NCBI GenBank assembly: GCA_041739465.1
Contig: JBGSNX010000073.1
Span: forward strand, 1-64,000
DNA: 64,000 nt
Source: BOKV01 sp041739465
Lineage (GTDB): Bacteria > Pseudomonadota > Alphaproteobacteria > Rhizobiales > Rhizobiaceae
Direction: 5' to 3'
How positions within the stretch are numbered: the stretch's first letter is position 1; each line of letters begins with the position of its first letter. A program made the position numbers and the translations under genes. The notes beneath the pieces are model-generated. The model saw only the letters and a list, made by a program, of their open reading frames with translations, ran no database searches and had not been told where the DNA came from. This document shows positions 7,821 to 16,054 of this stretch, piece after piece.

Positions 7821-8390
7821 ATGAGCCTTCGCATTTCCGGAAAACAGATGAATGTGGGCGAAGCCCTTTCAGAACGTATCAAGTCCCGCATCGGCGAGGC
7901 CTTGGGCAAGTATTTTGAAGGCGGTTATTCGGGGCAAGTGACGCTTGAAAAATCGGGTAGCCGGTTTGACTGCGACTGCACCCTGCATCTTGATTCCGGT
8001 GTGGTGTTGCAGGCAGCTGCCTGGTCGCATGATCCGGCGGCGAGTTTCGAAGATGCCGCTGAACGGATCGAAAAGCGGCTTCGGCGCTACAAGCGGCGGC
8101 TCAAGGACCATCATGCCGGCAGGGCGCGTGTCCCGATGGCCGATGCTGCCTACACCGTCATGGCGGCCCCTGCCGATGATGAGATCGAGGTTGAAAACGA
8201 CTACGCCCCCGCGATCATCGCTGAAATGTCCACTCCGGTGCACACGCAGACAGTGGCAGATGCGGTGGTCCAACTCGACCTCACCGACAAGCCGCTGATC
8301 GTCTTCACCAATGCCGCCAATGGCCGGATAAACGTTGTCTACCGCCGTTCTGACGGACATGTCGGCTGGATTGACCCCTCTGCAAGCTAG
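7821..8390 (+). CDS. hpf: ribosome hibernation promoting factor (long form)
   Basis: Product of 189 residues from MSLRISGKQMNVGEALSERI; the upstream frame to 7743 is not family-like, and GGAG precedes this ATG. Residues 1-100 are the S30AE/RaiA domain that binds the 30S subunit at the mRNA/tRNA channel. After a variable linker, the C-terminal domain (about 130-189, ending ..VVYRRSDGHVGWIDPSA) is the dimerising part of long HPFs, which join two 70S ribosomes into inactive 100S particles in stationary phase. It lies between rpoN and ptsN, a conserved order in proteobacteria. Confidence 0.93.
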   Translation: MSLRISGKQMNVGEALSERIKSRIGEALGKYFEGGYSGQVTLEKSGSRFDCDCTLHLDSGVVLQAAAWSHDPAASFEDAAERIEKRLRRYKRRLKDHHAGRARVPMADAAYTVMAAPADDEIEVENDYAPAIIAEMSTPVHTQTVADAVVQLDLTDKPLIVFTNAANGRINVVYRRSDGHVGWIDPSAS

Positions 8391-8461
8391 GAAGGCAGTG
8401 CAGCTGCATTTCCATGCGGCTGGCGCTTCTTCCTTATCCACAAGGTACAAAGGAAAATTGC

Positions 8462-8926
8462 ATGCATCTGGGCGATCTGTTTTCCCCTGACGACGTTATT
8501 GCGGGGTTGCGTGCACCCAACAAGCGGCAATTGCTGCTTGAACTGTCCGAACGGGCATCAAGGCGCACAGGTTTGGCAGCCCGTTCGATCTTTGACGCAT
8601 TGCTTCAGCGCGAGCGCCTCGGTTCGACCGGCGCAGGAAACGGCATTGCCATCCCGCATGCCAAGCTGCCGGGTGTGAAGAGGCTCATCGGAGTATTCGC
8701 AAGGCTGGAGCGGCCGGTCGATTTTGAGTCACACGACGACCTGCCGGTCGATATCGTGTTCCTGCTGTTGGCGCCTGAAGGTGCCGGTGCCGACCACCTC
8801 AAGGCGCTGGCGCGCATCGCGCGCCTGGCACGCGAGCCAGAAATGGTCGACAAGCTGCGTGACATGCGCGACGCGGCAACGATCTACCAGATGCTGACCA
8901 CCGCGCCGACATCCAACGCAGCTTGA
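8462..8926 (+). CDS. ptsN: PTS IIA-like nitrogen regulatory protein PtsN (EIIA-Ntr)
   Basis: Product of 154 residues from ATG 8462, preceded by AAAGGAAAA. The phosphorylation site is His66 in GNGIAIPHAK. EIIA-Ntr takes phosphate from NPr/HPr-type carriers and acts by binding regulators, among them potassium transport systems and kinases, rather than by moving sugar. The window also carries HPr, a mannose-type EIIA and HprK (58720-59982), which fits a purely regulatory PTS, and a kup/KdpDE-like locus, a class of known PtsN targets; a link here is inference. Confidence 0.95.
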   Translation: MHLGDLFSPDDVIAGLRAPNKRQLLLELSERASRRTGLAARSIFDALLQRERLGSTGAGNGIAIPHAKLPGVKRLIGVFARLERPVDFESHDDLPVDIVFLLLAPEGAGADHLKALARIARLAREPEMVDKLRDMRDAATIYQMLTTAPTSNAA

Positions 8927-8943
8927 AGACGGCATTCCCGTTT

Positions 8944-9201
8944 TCAGTGAATGGCTACCGGCAGCAATGATTTTTCAAAGGCGCCCTGGAGCACCGAACC
9001 TGCATCTCCGCCCACCAGGATCGGCGTGCCATCTGCTGCAAACAACGCCCACAATCGCGCGTTCGGGTCGACGTTGATCTTGTCGGGGAAAGCCTCGTTG
9101 ATTTCCTTGCCGGAAAGCTGGCGCAAATAGGCAATGTGGCCTTCGCCAATTGCCGCCAGTTCCTTCTGCGAGATCGCTACAAACCCAGTTTCGTGACGCA
9201 T
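8944..9201 (-). CDS. DUF1150 family protein
   Basis: Product of 85 residues from ATG 9201 with a strong AAGGAG site six bases upstream. It matches the small alphaproteobacterial DUF1150 family: MRHETGFVAISQKELAAIGE.., INVDPNARLWALFAADGTPI and a Leu/Ala-rich end. No enzyme motif is known. It follows the small heat-shock protein gene by 49 bases on the same strand, a pairing seen in other rhizobia, so it is probably heat-induced. Its molecular job is not known. Confidence 0.8.
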   Translation of the reverse strand: MRHETGFVAISQKELAAIGEGHIAYLRQLSGKEINEAFPDKINVDPNARLWALFAADGTPILVGGDAGSVLQGAFEKSLLPVAIH

Positions 9202-9250
9202 GCTACGCTCCTTTGGGCCCCATTCGGGCACCCGGTGATGCCAAATCCGG

Positions 9251-9679
9251 TCAGGCCTTTGGCGAAATTGAAATCTTGCGGACGATCCGCTCGGGCTCCT
9301 GACGGGTGAGATTGACAGCCAGCAAACCGTTTTCAAGTGTGGCTCCGGCGACTTCAATGCCTTCGGCCAGCACGAATGCCCTTTGAAATTGCCGGGCCGC
9401 GATGCCCCTGTGCAGGAATTGGCGATCAGGCTCTTCCAGTTGACGACCTTTGATAACCAGTTGGTTCTGTTCAACGGTGATTTCAAGATCTTCCTGCGCA
9501 AAGCCGGCAACTGCGAGCGTGATGCGAAGGGTTTCCGGCCTTTCCGGCTCGGGTTTCAACCGCTCTATGTTGTAGGGGGGATAGCCTTCATGGGTTGATT
9601 TGGAAACACGGTCAAGAAGGCGTTCCAGCTCGTCAAAACCCAGAAGAAGCGGACTGGAAAACCCGGCCAAGCGCGACAT
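9251..9679 (-). CDS. Hsp20/IbpA-type small heat-shock protein
   Basis: Product of 142 residues. The alpha-crystallin domain runs from about 38 to 130 (ETLRITLAVAGFAQEDLEITVEQ.., then ARQFQRAFVLAEGIEV..ATLENGLLAVNL). It binds unfolding proteins as an ATP-independent holdase. Of several nearby ATGs I take MSRLAGFSSP at 9679, because GGAAGG lies six bases before it; the ATG two codons earlier touches that site. A sigma-32-like promoter lies about 90 bases upstream and a hairpin sits in the leader. DUF1150 follows in the same transcript. Confidence 0.9.
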   Translation of the reverse strand: MSRLAGFSSPLLLGFDELERLLDRVSKSTHEGYPPYNIERLKPEPERPETLRITLAVAGFAQEDLEITVEQNQLVIKGRQLEEPDRQFLHRGIAARQFQRAFVLAEGIEVAGATLENGLLAVNLTRQEPERIVRKISISPKA

Positions 9680-9699
9680 CGACATCCTTCCCAAGCCCT

Positions 9700-9718
9700 G
9701 GCCGGACAACATCCGGCC
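9700..9718 (-). promoter_or_regulatory. hairpin in the leader of the small heat-shock gene
   Basis: On the transcript strand GGCCGGA and TCCGGCC form a perfect 7-base stem with a 5-base loop, about 15 bases before the GGAAGG ribosome site. Rhizobial small heat-shock mRNAs often carry RNA thermometers in this position, but the ribosome site itself is not in this stem, so it is not a clear ROSE element. Confidence 0.35.
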
Positions 9719-9766
9719 TCCAGCAACCCGCTTGCACAGCCCGAAACGGCGCTGCGCCTGACTTCA

Positions 9767-9795
9767 ATATGGGAATGCCTGCTTCAGGCTTCAAC
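9767..9795 (-). promoter_or_regulatory. sigma-32 (RpoH)-like promoter
   Basis: On the minus strand GTTGAA (9795-9790), 16 bases, and CCCATAT (9773-9767) match the alphaproteobacterial heat-shock promoter pattern CTTGAA-N16/17-CCCCATNT closely. It points to the small heat-shock gene and DUF1150. Confidence 0.55.
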
Positions 9796-9827
9796 CAGAA
9801 TTGACCGGGGGAGAAGCAAAGGTTGCA

Positions 9828-10124
9828 TCAAGCGACGCAGTAAAGCCCGTAAAGCGTTCCGAGCACGCCGCGTACTTCGTCGGACGACAGGCCGTAGTAA
9901 ATGGTCTGCGCATCGCGCCTTGTGCTCACCAGCCCCTTTTCACGAAGCTTTGCCAGATGCTGGGAAAGCGCGGACTGGCCAATGCCAACCGATTCGGCGA
10001 GCGCGGTGACGCTCTTCTCACCTTCGACCAGCTTGCAAAGCACCATAAGGCGGCGTGGATTGGCCATTGCACCCAAAAGGTCGGCGGCCCGTTCAGCGTT
10101 TTTCTCGAGTACTTCAATGTCCAT
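9828..10124 (-). CDS. ArsR-family repressor of the BigR/SqrR type
   Basis: Product of 98 residues. A winged helix fills the protein, with the recognition region SVGIGQSALSQHLAKLREKGLV (about 45-66) and the wing TRRDAQTIYYGL. Two cysteines, Cys30 (LMVLC) and Cys96 (LYGLYC), fall where BigR/SqrR proteins place the pair that forms a tetrasulfide bridge with persulfides; metal-binding ArsR motifs are absent. Such repressors release DNA when sulfide or persulfide is present. It is divergent from two YeeE/YedE sulfur-transport genes, which are the likely targets along with itself. Confidence 0.8.
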   Translation of the reverse strand: MDIEVLEKNAERAADLLGAMANPRRLMVLCKLVEGEKSVTALAESVGIGQSALSQHLAKLREKGLVSTRRDAQTIYYGLSSDEVRGVLGTLYGLYCVA

Positions 10125-10132
10125 GATTGAAT

Positions 10133-10148
10133 ATTAGTTGTTCCTAAT
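10133..10148. promoter_or_regulatory. candidate operator between the BigR-like gene and YeeE/YedE
   Basis: ATTAG and CTAAT form a 5-base inverted repeat with a 6-base spacer inside an AT-rich stretch (10125-10155). It lies just upstream of the repressor ATG and in the shared intergenic region. It resembles the AT-rich dyads used by ArsR-family repressors; binding is inferred. Confidence 0.35.
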
Positions 10149-10271
10149 TAAATTGCAATGTGACAAACTGCGTTCGAGCAAAAACCGGGGAGGTATTTTG
10201 CCCGCTCGCAACATTGAAGCGCGCTGAAAACGATGGCTGAAGACACCGGCCTGATAACGGGAGAACCGTAA

Positions 10272-10697
10272 TTGACTGATTTCACACCCCTTGCCTCCAG
10301 TATCGGCGGCATTCTCATCGGCCTCTCGGCAGTGCTGCTGATGGCTTCGATCGGGCGCATCGCCGGCATGACCGGCATTGTGGCTGGCATCATCCCGCCA
10401 TTTTCCAGCGACTGGCAATGGCGCGCAGCTTTTGTTGCCGGGGCGATCAGCGGCCCAGTATTGTGGGTGTTGATCACAGGCTCACCGCTCGCCATCAGCC
10501 TGCCGATATCAACCATGGCCATGGTCGTCGGCGGCCTGATTGTCGGGGTGGGCGTCACCTACGGTTCGGGTTGTACATCGGGTCACGGCGTGTGCGGCAT
10601 GGCGAGGTTTTCCAAGCGCTCGTTCGTGGCTACCTGCGTGTTCATGGCGGCAACCTTTGCCACCGTTTATGTCATCCGCCATGTCATCGGCCAGTAA
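10272..10697 (+). CDS. YeeE/YedE sulfur transporter, first half (PmpA-like)
   Basis: Product of 141 residues from a TTG codon with ACGGGAG nine bases upstream. It has four hydrophobic segments and the signature YGSGCTSGHGVCGMAR (about 96-112), whose cysteines are typical of YeeE/YedE channels for thiosulfate or related sulfur species in the inner membrane. It is half the length of single-chain YeeE; the second half is the next gene, ten bases downstream, and the two should form one transporter. Two-gene forms (PmpA/PmpB) are normal in proteobacteria, so this is not a frameshift. The BigR-like repressor is divergent. Confidence 0.85.
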   Translation: MTDFTPLASSIGGILIGLSAVLLMASIGRIAGMTGIVAGIIPPFSSDWQWRAAFVAGAISGPVLWVLITGSPLAISLPISTMAMVVGGLIVGVGVTYGSGCTSGHGVCGMARFSKRSFVATCVFMAATFATVYVIRHVIGQ

Positions 10698-10707
10698 GGA
10701 AATCCCC

Positions 10708-11142
10708 ATGCGAAACATTGCACCCCTCTTCATCGGCATGGTTTTTGGCATCGGCATTGTCATTTCCGGCATGGCCAACCCGGCCAAGATTCTCAACTTC
10801 TTCGACATTGCCGGGACGTGGGACCCAAGCCTGGTGTTTGTGATGTTCTCGGCAATGTTCACGGCCATGGCCGGATACCGGTTTGTGCTGGCCAGGCCAA
10901 AGCCGATTTTCGATGACAATTTCCACGTGCCGACTTCAACACAGATCGACGCGCCACTGGTTCTAGGTTCGATGGTGTTCGGCATCGGCTGGGGCATCAG
11001 CGGGTTTTGTCCTGGCGGCGCAATTCCAGCGCTCGGCCTTGGCCATTCAGGACCGCTGGTGTTCGTTGCGGCAATGACCGTCGGCATTGCGGGCGCGCGG
11101 GCTTTTCGCAATTACCAGGCCCGCACGGCAGCAATTGCCTGA
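10708..11142 (+). CDS. YeeE/YedE sulfur transporter, second half (PmpB-like)
   Basis: Product of 144 residues with four hydrophobic segments. It carries the paired signatures ISGMANPAKILNF (about 19-31) and GISGFCPGGAIPALGLG (about 91-107), the latter with the conserved Cys. AAGGA before the ATG supports the start at 10708. Together with the preceding gene it makes a complete YeeE/YedE-type unit for import of thiosulfate or a related sulfur compound. A strong terminator follows at 11169. Confidence 0.85.
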   Translation: MRNIAPLFIGMVFGIGIVISGMANPAKILNFFDIAGTWDPSLVFVMFSAMFTAMAGYRFVLARPKPIFDDNFHVPTSTQIDAPLVLGSMVFGIGWGISGFCPGGAIPALGLGHSGPLVFVAAMTVGIAGARAFRNYQARTAAIA

Positions 11143-11168
11143 AACAGATCTTTTCGAAGCAATCCCAA

Positions 11169-11193
11169 GGCCGGGCACAAACCCGGCCTTTTT
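11169..11193 (+). terminator. rho-independent terminator of the YeeE/YedE operon
   Basis: GGCCGGG (11169-11175), a six-base loop and CCCGGCC (11182-11188) are followed at once by TTTTT. It separates the sulfur transporter from glcB. Confidence 0.85.
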
Positions 11194-11229
11194 CATAGGT
11201 GGCGGGGGTGCTTAAGCCTTGTGTCTTGA

Positions 11230-11257
11230 TTGACAGCAGGGGCTTTTTCGCTACCAC
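11230..11257 (+). promoter_or_regulatory. promoter candidate for glcB
   Basis: TTGACA at 11230-11235 with a 16-base spacer to a weak -10 (TACCAC). It lies 27-55 bases before the start of malate synthase G. The good -35 and poor -10 would suit an activated promoter; this is inference. Confidence 0.3.
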
Positions 11258-11283
11258 AACATCCAATCCAATCATGAACGGGA

Positions 11284-13455
11284 ATGAAAGCCATGGCCGA
11301 ACGCGTTTTGACAGAAGGTCTGAGGGTCGACGCTGACTTGCACGCCTTCATCGAGAACGAGGCACTGCCGGGAACAGGCGTCGACAGCGCAAAATTCTGG
11401 CACGGATTTGGTGCTCTCGTTGCCGATCTTGCGCCGCGCAACAAGGCGCTGTTGGCAAAGCGGGACGCATTGCAGGAGCAGATCGACGCGTGGCACATCG
11501 CCAACCGTGGCAGTGGCGCAACGATGGAAGTCTACCGCCAGTTCCTGCAGGAAATCGGCTACATCGTGCCCGAAGGACCGGATTTTTCGGTCTCCACGAC
11601 AAATGTCGATCCTGAAATTGCAACGATCGCCGGACCCCAATTGGTGGTTCCGATCATGAACGCCAGGTTCGCGCTGAATGCCGCAAACGCCCGCTGGGGG
11701 TCCCTGTACGATGCCCTTTACGGAACCGACGCGCTGGGCGAGTTGCCGCAAGGCGGGGGCTATGACGCGGAGCGCGGCGCCAAGGTGATTGGCTGGGCGA
11801 AGGATTTCCTTGACGCAAGCATTCCGCTTTCCGGCGCAAAATGGGCGCAGGTGACCGCGCTGTCGGTTCGCGATGGCGCGCTTTTTTGCGCCACGGCAGA
11901 GGGCGAAACCGGCCTTGTGGACCCTTCGCAGTTCGTTGGGTCCGTTCCCAATGCCGCCGGATTGCAGGTGCTGCTGCGCAAGAACGGCATGCATGTTGAA
12001 ATCCGCGTCGATGCCAGTTCGGCAATCGGCTCGAGCGACCCGGCAAACATCTCTGATGTCTGGCTTGAATCGGCGCTGACTGCGATCATGGATTGCGAAG
12101 ATTCGGTTGCTGCTGTCGACGCCCAGGACAAGATTTTGGTCTACCGCAACTGGCTCGGCCTGATGAAGGGCGATCTTCAGGAGCAGGTTTCCAAAGGCGG
12201 CAAGAGTTTTGTTCGCAAGCTCAACCCTGATGTCAGCTTCACCGGTCCTGACGGCAAGAGCGGTATGCTCAAGGGCCGGTCACTGATGCTCATCCGCAAT
12301 GTCGGGCACTTGATGACCAACCCGGCGATCATCATGGCCGATGGCGGCGAGATCCCCGAGGGGATCATGGACGCCATGGTGACGTCATTGATCGCGCTTC
12401 ACGATGTGGGTCCAAATGGACGCCGGGCAAACAGCCAGGCGGGATCGGTTTACATTGTCAAACCGAAGATGCATGGGCCGCAAGAAGTTGCTTTCGCAGA
12501 TGAATTGTTTGGCCGGGTCGAGGCGGTGATCGGGATGCCGGCCAACACGCTCAAGATGGGCATCATGGACGAGGAGCGCCGCACCACAGTCAATCTCAAA
12601 GAATGCATCCGGGCAGCCAAGTCGCGTGTCGTTTTCATCAACACCGGCTTCCTCGACCGGACCGGCGATGAAATGCACACATCGATGGAAGCAGGACCGA
12701 TGATCCGCAAAGGCGACATGAAAGCTGCCACATGGATATCCGCCTATGAAAACTGGAACGTTGATACCGGCCTTGCCTGCGGTTTGAGCGGGCGGGCGCA
12801 GATCGGCAAAGGCATGTGGGCAATGCCGGATCTGATGGCGTCAATGCTGGAACAGAAGATCGCCCACCCAAAGGCAGGGGCGAACACCGCGTGGGTGCCC
12901 TCGCCGACCGCTGCAACGCTGCACGCAACCCATTATCACCGGGTGAATGTTGCCCAAGTGCAGAAGCAGATCGCAGGGCGGGCAAAAGCCAGGCTCGAGG
13001 ACATCCTGTCCATCCCGGTTGCCAGCAGGCCCAACTGGACGCCCGAGGACATCCAGAATGAGCTCGACAACAATGCGCAGGGCATCCTTGGTTATGTGGT
13101 GCGCTGGGTTGATCAGGGCGTTGGCTGCTCGAAGGTTCCCGACATCAACAATGTTGCGTTGATGGAAGACCGGGCGACGCTGCGCATTTCCTCGCAGCAC
13201 ATTGCCAACTGGCTGCACCATGGCGTGACAAGCCATGTGCAGGTGATGGACACGATGAAACGAATGGCGGCAATTGTCGACGGCCAGAATGCCGGTGATC
13301 CGCTTTACAAGCCGATGGCACCGGACTTTGACGGTTCGATTGCCTTCCAGGCGGCTTGCGACCTTGTTTTCAAGGGCCGGGTGCAGCCATCGGGCTATAC
13401 AGAGCCAGTCCTGCATGCGAGGCGGCTGGAATTGAAGGCAGCACACCACGCCTGA
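11284..13455 (+). CDS. glcB: malate synthase G
   Basis: Product of 723 residues, the usual length of the G isoform. It condenses glyoxylate with acetyl-CoA to malate, allowing growth on C2 compounds, acetate or glycolate. Recognisable catalytic and substrate regions include MDCEDSVAAVD, LRSLMLIRNVGHLMT-like segments, MGIMDEERRTTVNL, and METGPMIRKG-type sequence EAGPMIRKGDMK; the C-terminal part has HYHRVNV and CSKVPDI. A second ATG three codons in is an alternative start. No isocitrate lyase lies in this window. Confidence 0.97.
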   Translation: MKAMAERVLTEGLRVDADLHAFIENEALPGTGVDSAKFWHGFGALVADLAPRNKALLAKRDALQEQIDAWHIANRGSGATMEVYRQFLQEIGYIVPEGPDFSVSTTNVDPEIATIAGPQLVVPIMNARFALNAANARWGSLYDALYGTDALGELPQGGGYDAERGAKVIGWAKDFLDASIPLSGAKWAQVTALSVRDGALFCATAEGETGLVDPSQFVGSVPNAAGLQVLLRKNGMHVEIRVDASSAIGSSDPANISDVWLESALTAIMDCEDSVAAVDAQDKILVYRNWLGLMKGDLQEQVSKGGKSFVRKLNPDVSFTGPDGKSGMLKGRSLMLIRNVGHLMTNPAIIMADGGEIPEGIMDAMVTSLIALHDVGPNGRRANSQAGSVYIVKPKMHGPQEVAFADELFGRVEAVIGMPANTLKMGIMDEERRTTVNLKECIRAAKSRVVFINTGFLDRTGDEMHTSMEAGPMIRKGDMKAATWISAYENWNVDTGLACGLSGRAQIGKGMWAMPDLMASMLEQKIAHPKAGANTAWVPSPTAATLHATHYHRVNVAQVQKQIAGRAKARLEDILSIPVASRPNWTPEDIQNELDNNAQGILGYVVRWVDQGVGCSKVPDINNVALMEDRATLRISSQHIANWLHHGVTSHVQVMDTMKRMAAIVDGQNAGDPLYKPMAPDFDGSIAFQAACDLVFKGRVQPSGYTEPVLHARRLELKAAHHA

Positions 13456-13510
13456 ACTGCCAAATGCCGGCTGTTTGCCATTTGAGGTATCGGCATGGCA
13501 GACTGGCGGC

Positions 13511-14029
13511 ATGCCGATTCTGGATCTTCACTCAGGAAATCCGTTGATCGACGGGCGTCAGTCGCAACGCGCACTGGCGATCCGGCGCGGGGTCATGCGG
13601 CATTTTCTGGAAACCGGCATGGCAATCATTGCAGAATTGCCGCTGGCTTCCGGCCGCCGCGCCGACCTTGTGGGCATGGACCGGCGCGGCCGCTTCATCA
13701 TCGTTGAGATCAAATCGTCGATCGAAGATTTTCGAAGCGACAGCAAATGGCCGGACTATCTCCAGCATTGCGACGAATTTTACTTCGCAACCCATCCGCT
13801 GGTGCCACAGGAAATATTTCCGCTTGAGCAGGGATTGATCATCGCGGACCAGTTTGGCGCCGAATGTGTCCGTCCCTCAACAGCAGGAAACCTGGCAGGT
13901 GCCACCCGAAAGGCGCTGACCTTGCGGTTTGCCCGTGCTGCGGCGTGGCGGCTTGAACGGGTCGAAGCGCATTTCGAGGCGATGGGATTGGAACTACCGC
14001 AAGGCCTCACCGGCATCGACGGCGAGTGA
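13511..14029 (+). CDS. mmcB: MmcB family DNA repair protein
   Basis: Product of 172 residues from MPILDLHSGNPLIDGRQSQR, the start typical for the family. It has a restriction-endonuclease-like core: ELPLASGRRADLVGMD..FIIVEIKSSIEDFRSDSKWPDY, where the Asp and the ExK (EIK) are the nuclease-fold signature residues. In Caulobacter MmcB belongs to the SOS regulon and works with ImuA/ImuB/DnaE2 mutasome functions; those partners are not in this window. It follows glcB by 55 bases on the same strand and converges with regA, ending three bases from it. Confidence 0.88.
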   Translation: MPILDLHSGNPLIDGRQSQRALAIRRGVMRHFLETGMAIIAELPLASGRRADLVGMDRRGRFIIVEIKSSIEDFRSDSKWPDYLQHCDEFYFATHPLVPQEIFPLEQGLIIADQFGAECVRPSTAGNLAGATRKALTLRFARAAAWRLERVEAHFEAMGLELPQGLTGIDGE

Positions 14030-14031
14030 GT

Positions 14032-14589
14032 TTACTTCGGCGCGCGCTTTGCAAGGATGCGCTGCAATGTGCGGCGGTGCATGCTGAGCCGTCTTGCGGT
14101 TTCCGAAACATTGCGCTCGCACAATTCATAAACACGCTGAATGTGTTCCCAACGCACCCGGTCGGCTGACATCGGGTTTTCCGGCGGTTCGGCCTTTTCG
14201 CCAACCTTGCGCAACAGGGCATTGTAAACATCGTCGGCATCTGCCGGTTTGGACAAGTAATCCATCGCCCCCAGCTTCACAGCCGTGACTGCCGTAGCAA
14301 TGTTGCCATAACCGGTCAGGATGATGGCGTTGCAATCGGGGCGACGGGCACGGATCGCTTCGATCACATCAAGTCCGTTGCCGTCATTGAGGCGCATGTC
14401 GACAACGGCAAAGGCTGGCGGACGGCTGCGGGCCATGGCAATTCCGCTGGCTACTGTCTCGGCAGTTTCAACGGCAAATCCACGCGATTCCATTGCTCTG
14501 GCGAGCCGTGTGAGGAAGGGCTTGTCGTCGTCGACAAGCAACAGGGTTTTGTCGGTGCCAATTTCGTCCGAAACCAGATTGTCCGGCAT
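14032..14589 (-). CDS. regA: response regulator ActR/RegA/PrrA
   Basis: Product of 185 residues from MPDNLVSDEI (AAAGGGA upstream). The receiver domain has the acidic pair at about 20-21, phospho-acceptor Asp64 (AVVDMRLNDG) and Lys in YLSKPAD. The C-terminal Fis-type helix-turn-helix (NVSETARRLSMHRRTLQRIL) is almost invariant in this family, which is diagnostic. RegA/ActR controls respiration, carbon fixation or acid tolerance genes in response to the redox state. It is downstream of the cognate kinase regB, 88 bases away on the same strand. Confidence 0.95.
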   Translation of the reverse strand: MPDNLVSDEIGTDKTLLLVDDDKPFLTRLARAMESRGFAVETAETVASGIAMARSRPPAFAVVDMRLNDGNGLDVIEAIRARRPDCNAIILTGYGNIATAVTAVKLGAMDYLSKPADADDVYNALLRKVGEKAEPPENPMSADRVRWEHIQRVYELCERNVSETARRLSMHRRTLQRILAKRAPK

Positions 14590-14677
14590 TTTTGTTCCCT
14601 TTGCGAAAACCTGTAACTGTTTTGTGTCAGCGGCAGGCATTTGTCAAAGGCAGCGACCAAATGCCCGAGGCGTGCGA

Positions 14678-15994
14678 TCATGCCTCGTTCAGGGATGGTC
14701 TTTGGTTCAGATCAATTTCAGCGCGCGCCCAGCGGATCGTGACAACGGCCCCGGTGACATCGGAACGCTCGGTGTTGGCAAACTCCACTGTCGCTCCGGA
14801 GCGTTCCAACAAGGTCTTTGCAATGAACAGGCCAAGCCCAAGACCGCCGCCGGTTGCTTCAGGATCGCGCCGCCGTGTGGTGAGGAACGGCTCGCCTACC
14901 CGATCGATCATGTTTGCGGCAAATCCCGGCCCGTCATCGCGAATGGTCACCATTATGCTTGCCTGATCCCATTTGGCAGCAAACTCCACGTGTGTGCTGG
15001 CAAAATCGACCGCGTTCTCCAACAGATTGCCAAGGCCATATTGCAGGCCGGCATTGCGCGCCAATACCGGCTCGCCCAAAGTTGCGCCGGGGGAGAGGGA
15101 AAGCGTCACGCCAAAATCGCGGTGTGGCGCTGCAACTTCTTCCATCAGCGAGGAAAGCGGTTGGCGTCCGATGTGGTCATCTCCCTCTTCTGAAAGAGAG
15201 GAAAGTTTCTGCAAGATCTGGCGGCAGCGCTCGGCCTGGCTGCGCAACAGTTTTGCATCCTCCATCAACGGCGAATCCTCGGTGAGTTCGCGCATCATTT
15301 CCTTGGATACCAGTGCAATCGTTGCGAGCGGTGTGCCCAGCTCATGCGCTGCGGCCGCTGCAAGGCCGTCCAGCGTCGACAAATGTTGTTCGCGTTGCAG
15401 GACAAGTTCGGTGGCGGCAAGTGCATCGGACAGTTTGCGCGCCTCATCGGCCACCCGGTAGGCATACATGGCGGTGAAAACCAGGGTTGAGACGATCGCA
15501 ACCCAGGTCCCGGCGAGATAGACCAAAGGCAGGTTCAGCGTGCCCGTTTCGATCCAAGGCAAGGGCATGTGAAAGAACACAAGAAGCGTGGCCGCAATCC
15601 CTGTCAGGCATCCCAATGGCAGGATCTGTCTGGGCGACTGGGTGGCAGCCGAGACGACTACCGGCACCACAAGAAGCACCGAGAACGGATTTTGCAGCCC
15701 GCCGGTCAAGAACAGCAGCATCGATAGTTGGAGGATGTCATAGGCCAGCAGCGCCAGGGCTGCGATGTCGGGCAGCCGGTAGCTGGCGCGATATTGCAGT
15801 CGCAGGAAAACATTGAGCCACGCGGAAATCGCGATCAGCGCAAGGCAGGCCGACAGGGGAAGCGAATATCCAAGGCCAAAAGCCACCGCGCAGACCGCAA
15901 CGGTCTGCCCAAGGATGGCCAGCCAGCGGATGTTGACCATGGTTTCAAGGCGCAGCCTTGAGCCAGCGGAATTCATCGTCAATTCATGCGCCAT
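14678..15994 (-). CDS. regB: redox sensor histidine kinase RegB/PrrB/ActS
   Basis: Product of 438 residues with six membrane segments (about 20-180). GGLQNPF at 98-104 is the ubiquinone-binding motif of RegB. The H-box AAAAAHELGTPLATI puts the phosphorylated His at 217, and Cys257 lies exactly 40 residues later (QAERCRQIL), the position of the redox-active Cys265 relative to His225 in Rhodobacter RegB. The ATPase domain has N (ENAVDF), DDGPGF and GLGLGLF boxes. It senses quinone pool and redox state at the inner membrane and phosphorylates RegA, encoded next. Confidence 0.95.
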   Translation of the reverse strand: MAHELTMNSAGSRLRLETMVNIRWLAILGQTVAVCAVAFGLGYSLPLSACLALIAISAWLNVFLRLQYRASYRLPDIAALALLAYDILQLSMLLFLTGGLQNPFSVLLVVPVVVSAATQSPRQILPLGCLTGIAATLLVFFHMPLPWIETGTLNLPLVYLAGTWVAIVSTLVFTAMYAYRVADEARKLSDALAATELVLQREQHLSTLDGLAAAAAHELGTPLATIALVSKEMMRELTEDSPLMEDAKLLRSQAERCRQILQKLSSLSEEGDDHIGRQPLSSLMEEVAAPHRDFGVTLSLSPGATLGEPVLARNAGLQYGLGNLLENAVDFASTHVEFAAKWDQASIMVTIRDDGPGFAANMIDRVGEPFLTTRRRDPEATGGGLGLGLFIAKTLLERSGATVEFANTERSDVTGAVVTIRWARAEIDLNQRPSLNEA

Positions 15995-16054
15995 TGTTCA
16001 TCCTGACAGTACAAGTCTCCAATATGGCCGATTGCGCCAACTTGGCAAACAGGC

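Noticed and set aside
9680..9766. ROSE-type RNA thermometer in the Hsp20 leader
   Set aside because: The ribosome site is outside the only strong stem and the short ROSE pairing with the site was not found; kept only as a leader hairpin.
10272..11142. YeeE/YedE split as a frameshifted gene
   Set aside because: Each half has its own ribosome site and start, and two-gene PmpA/PmpB forms are normal in proteobacteria.
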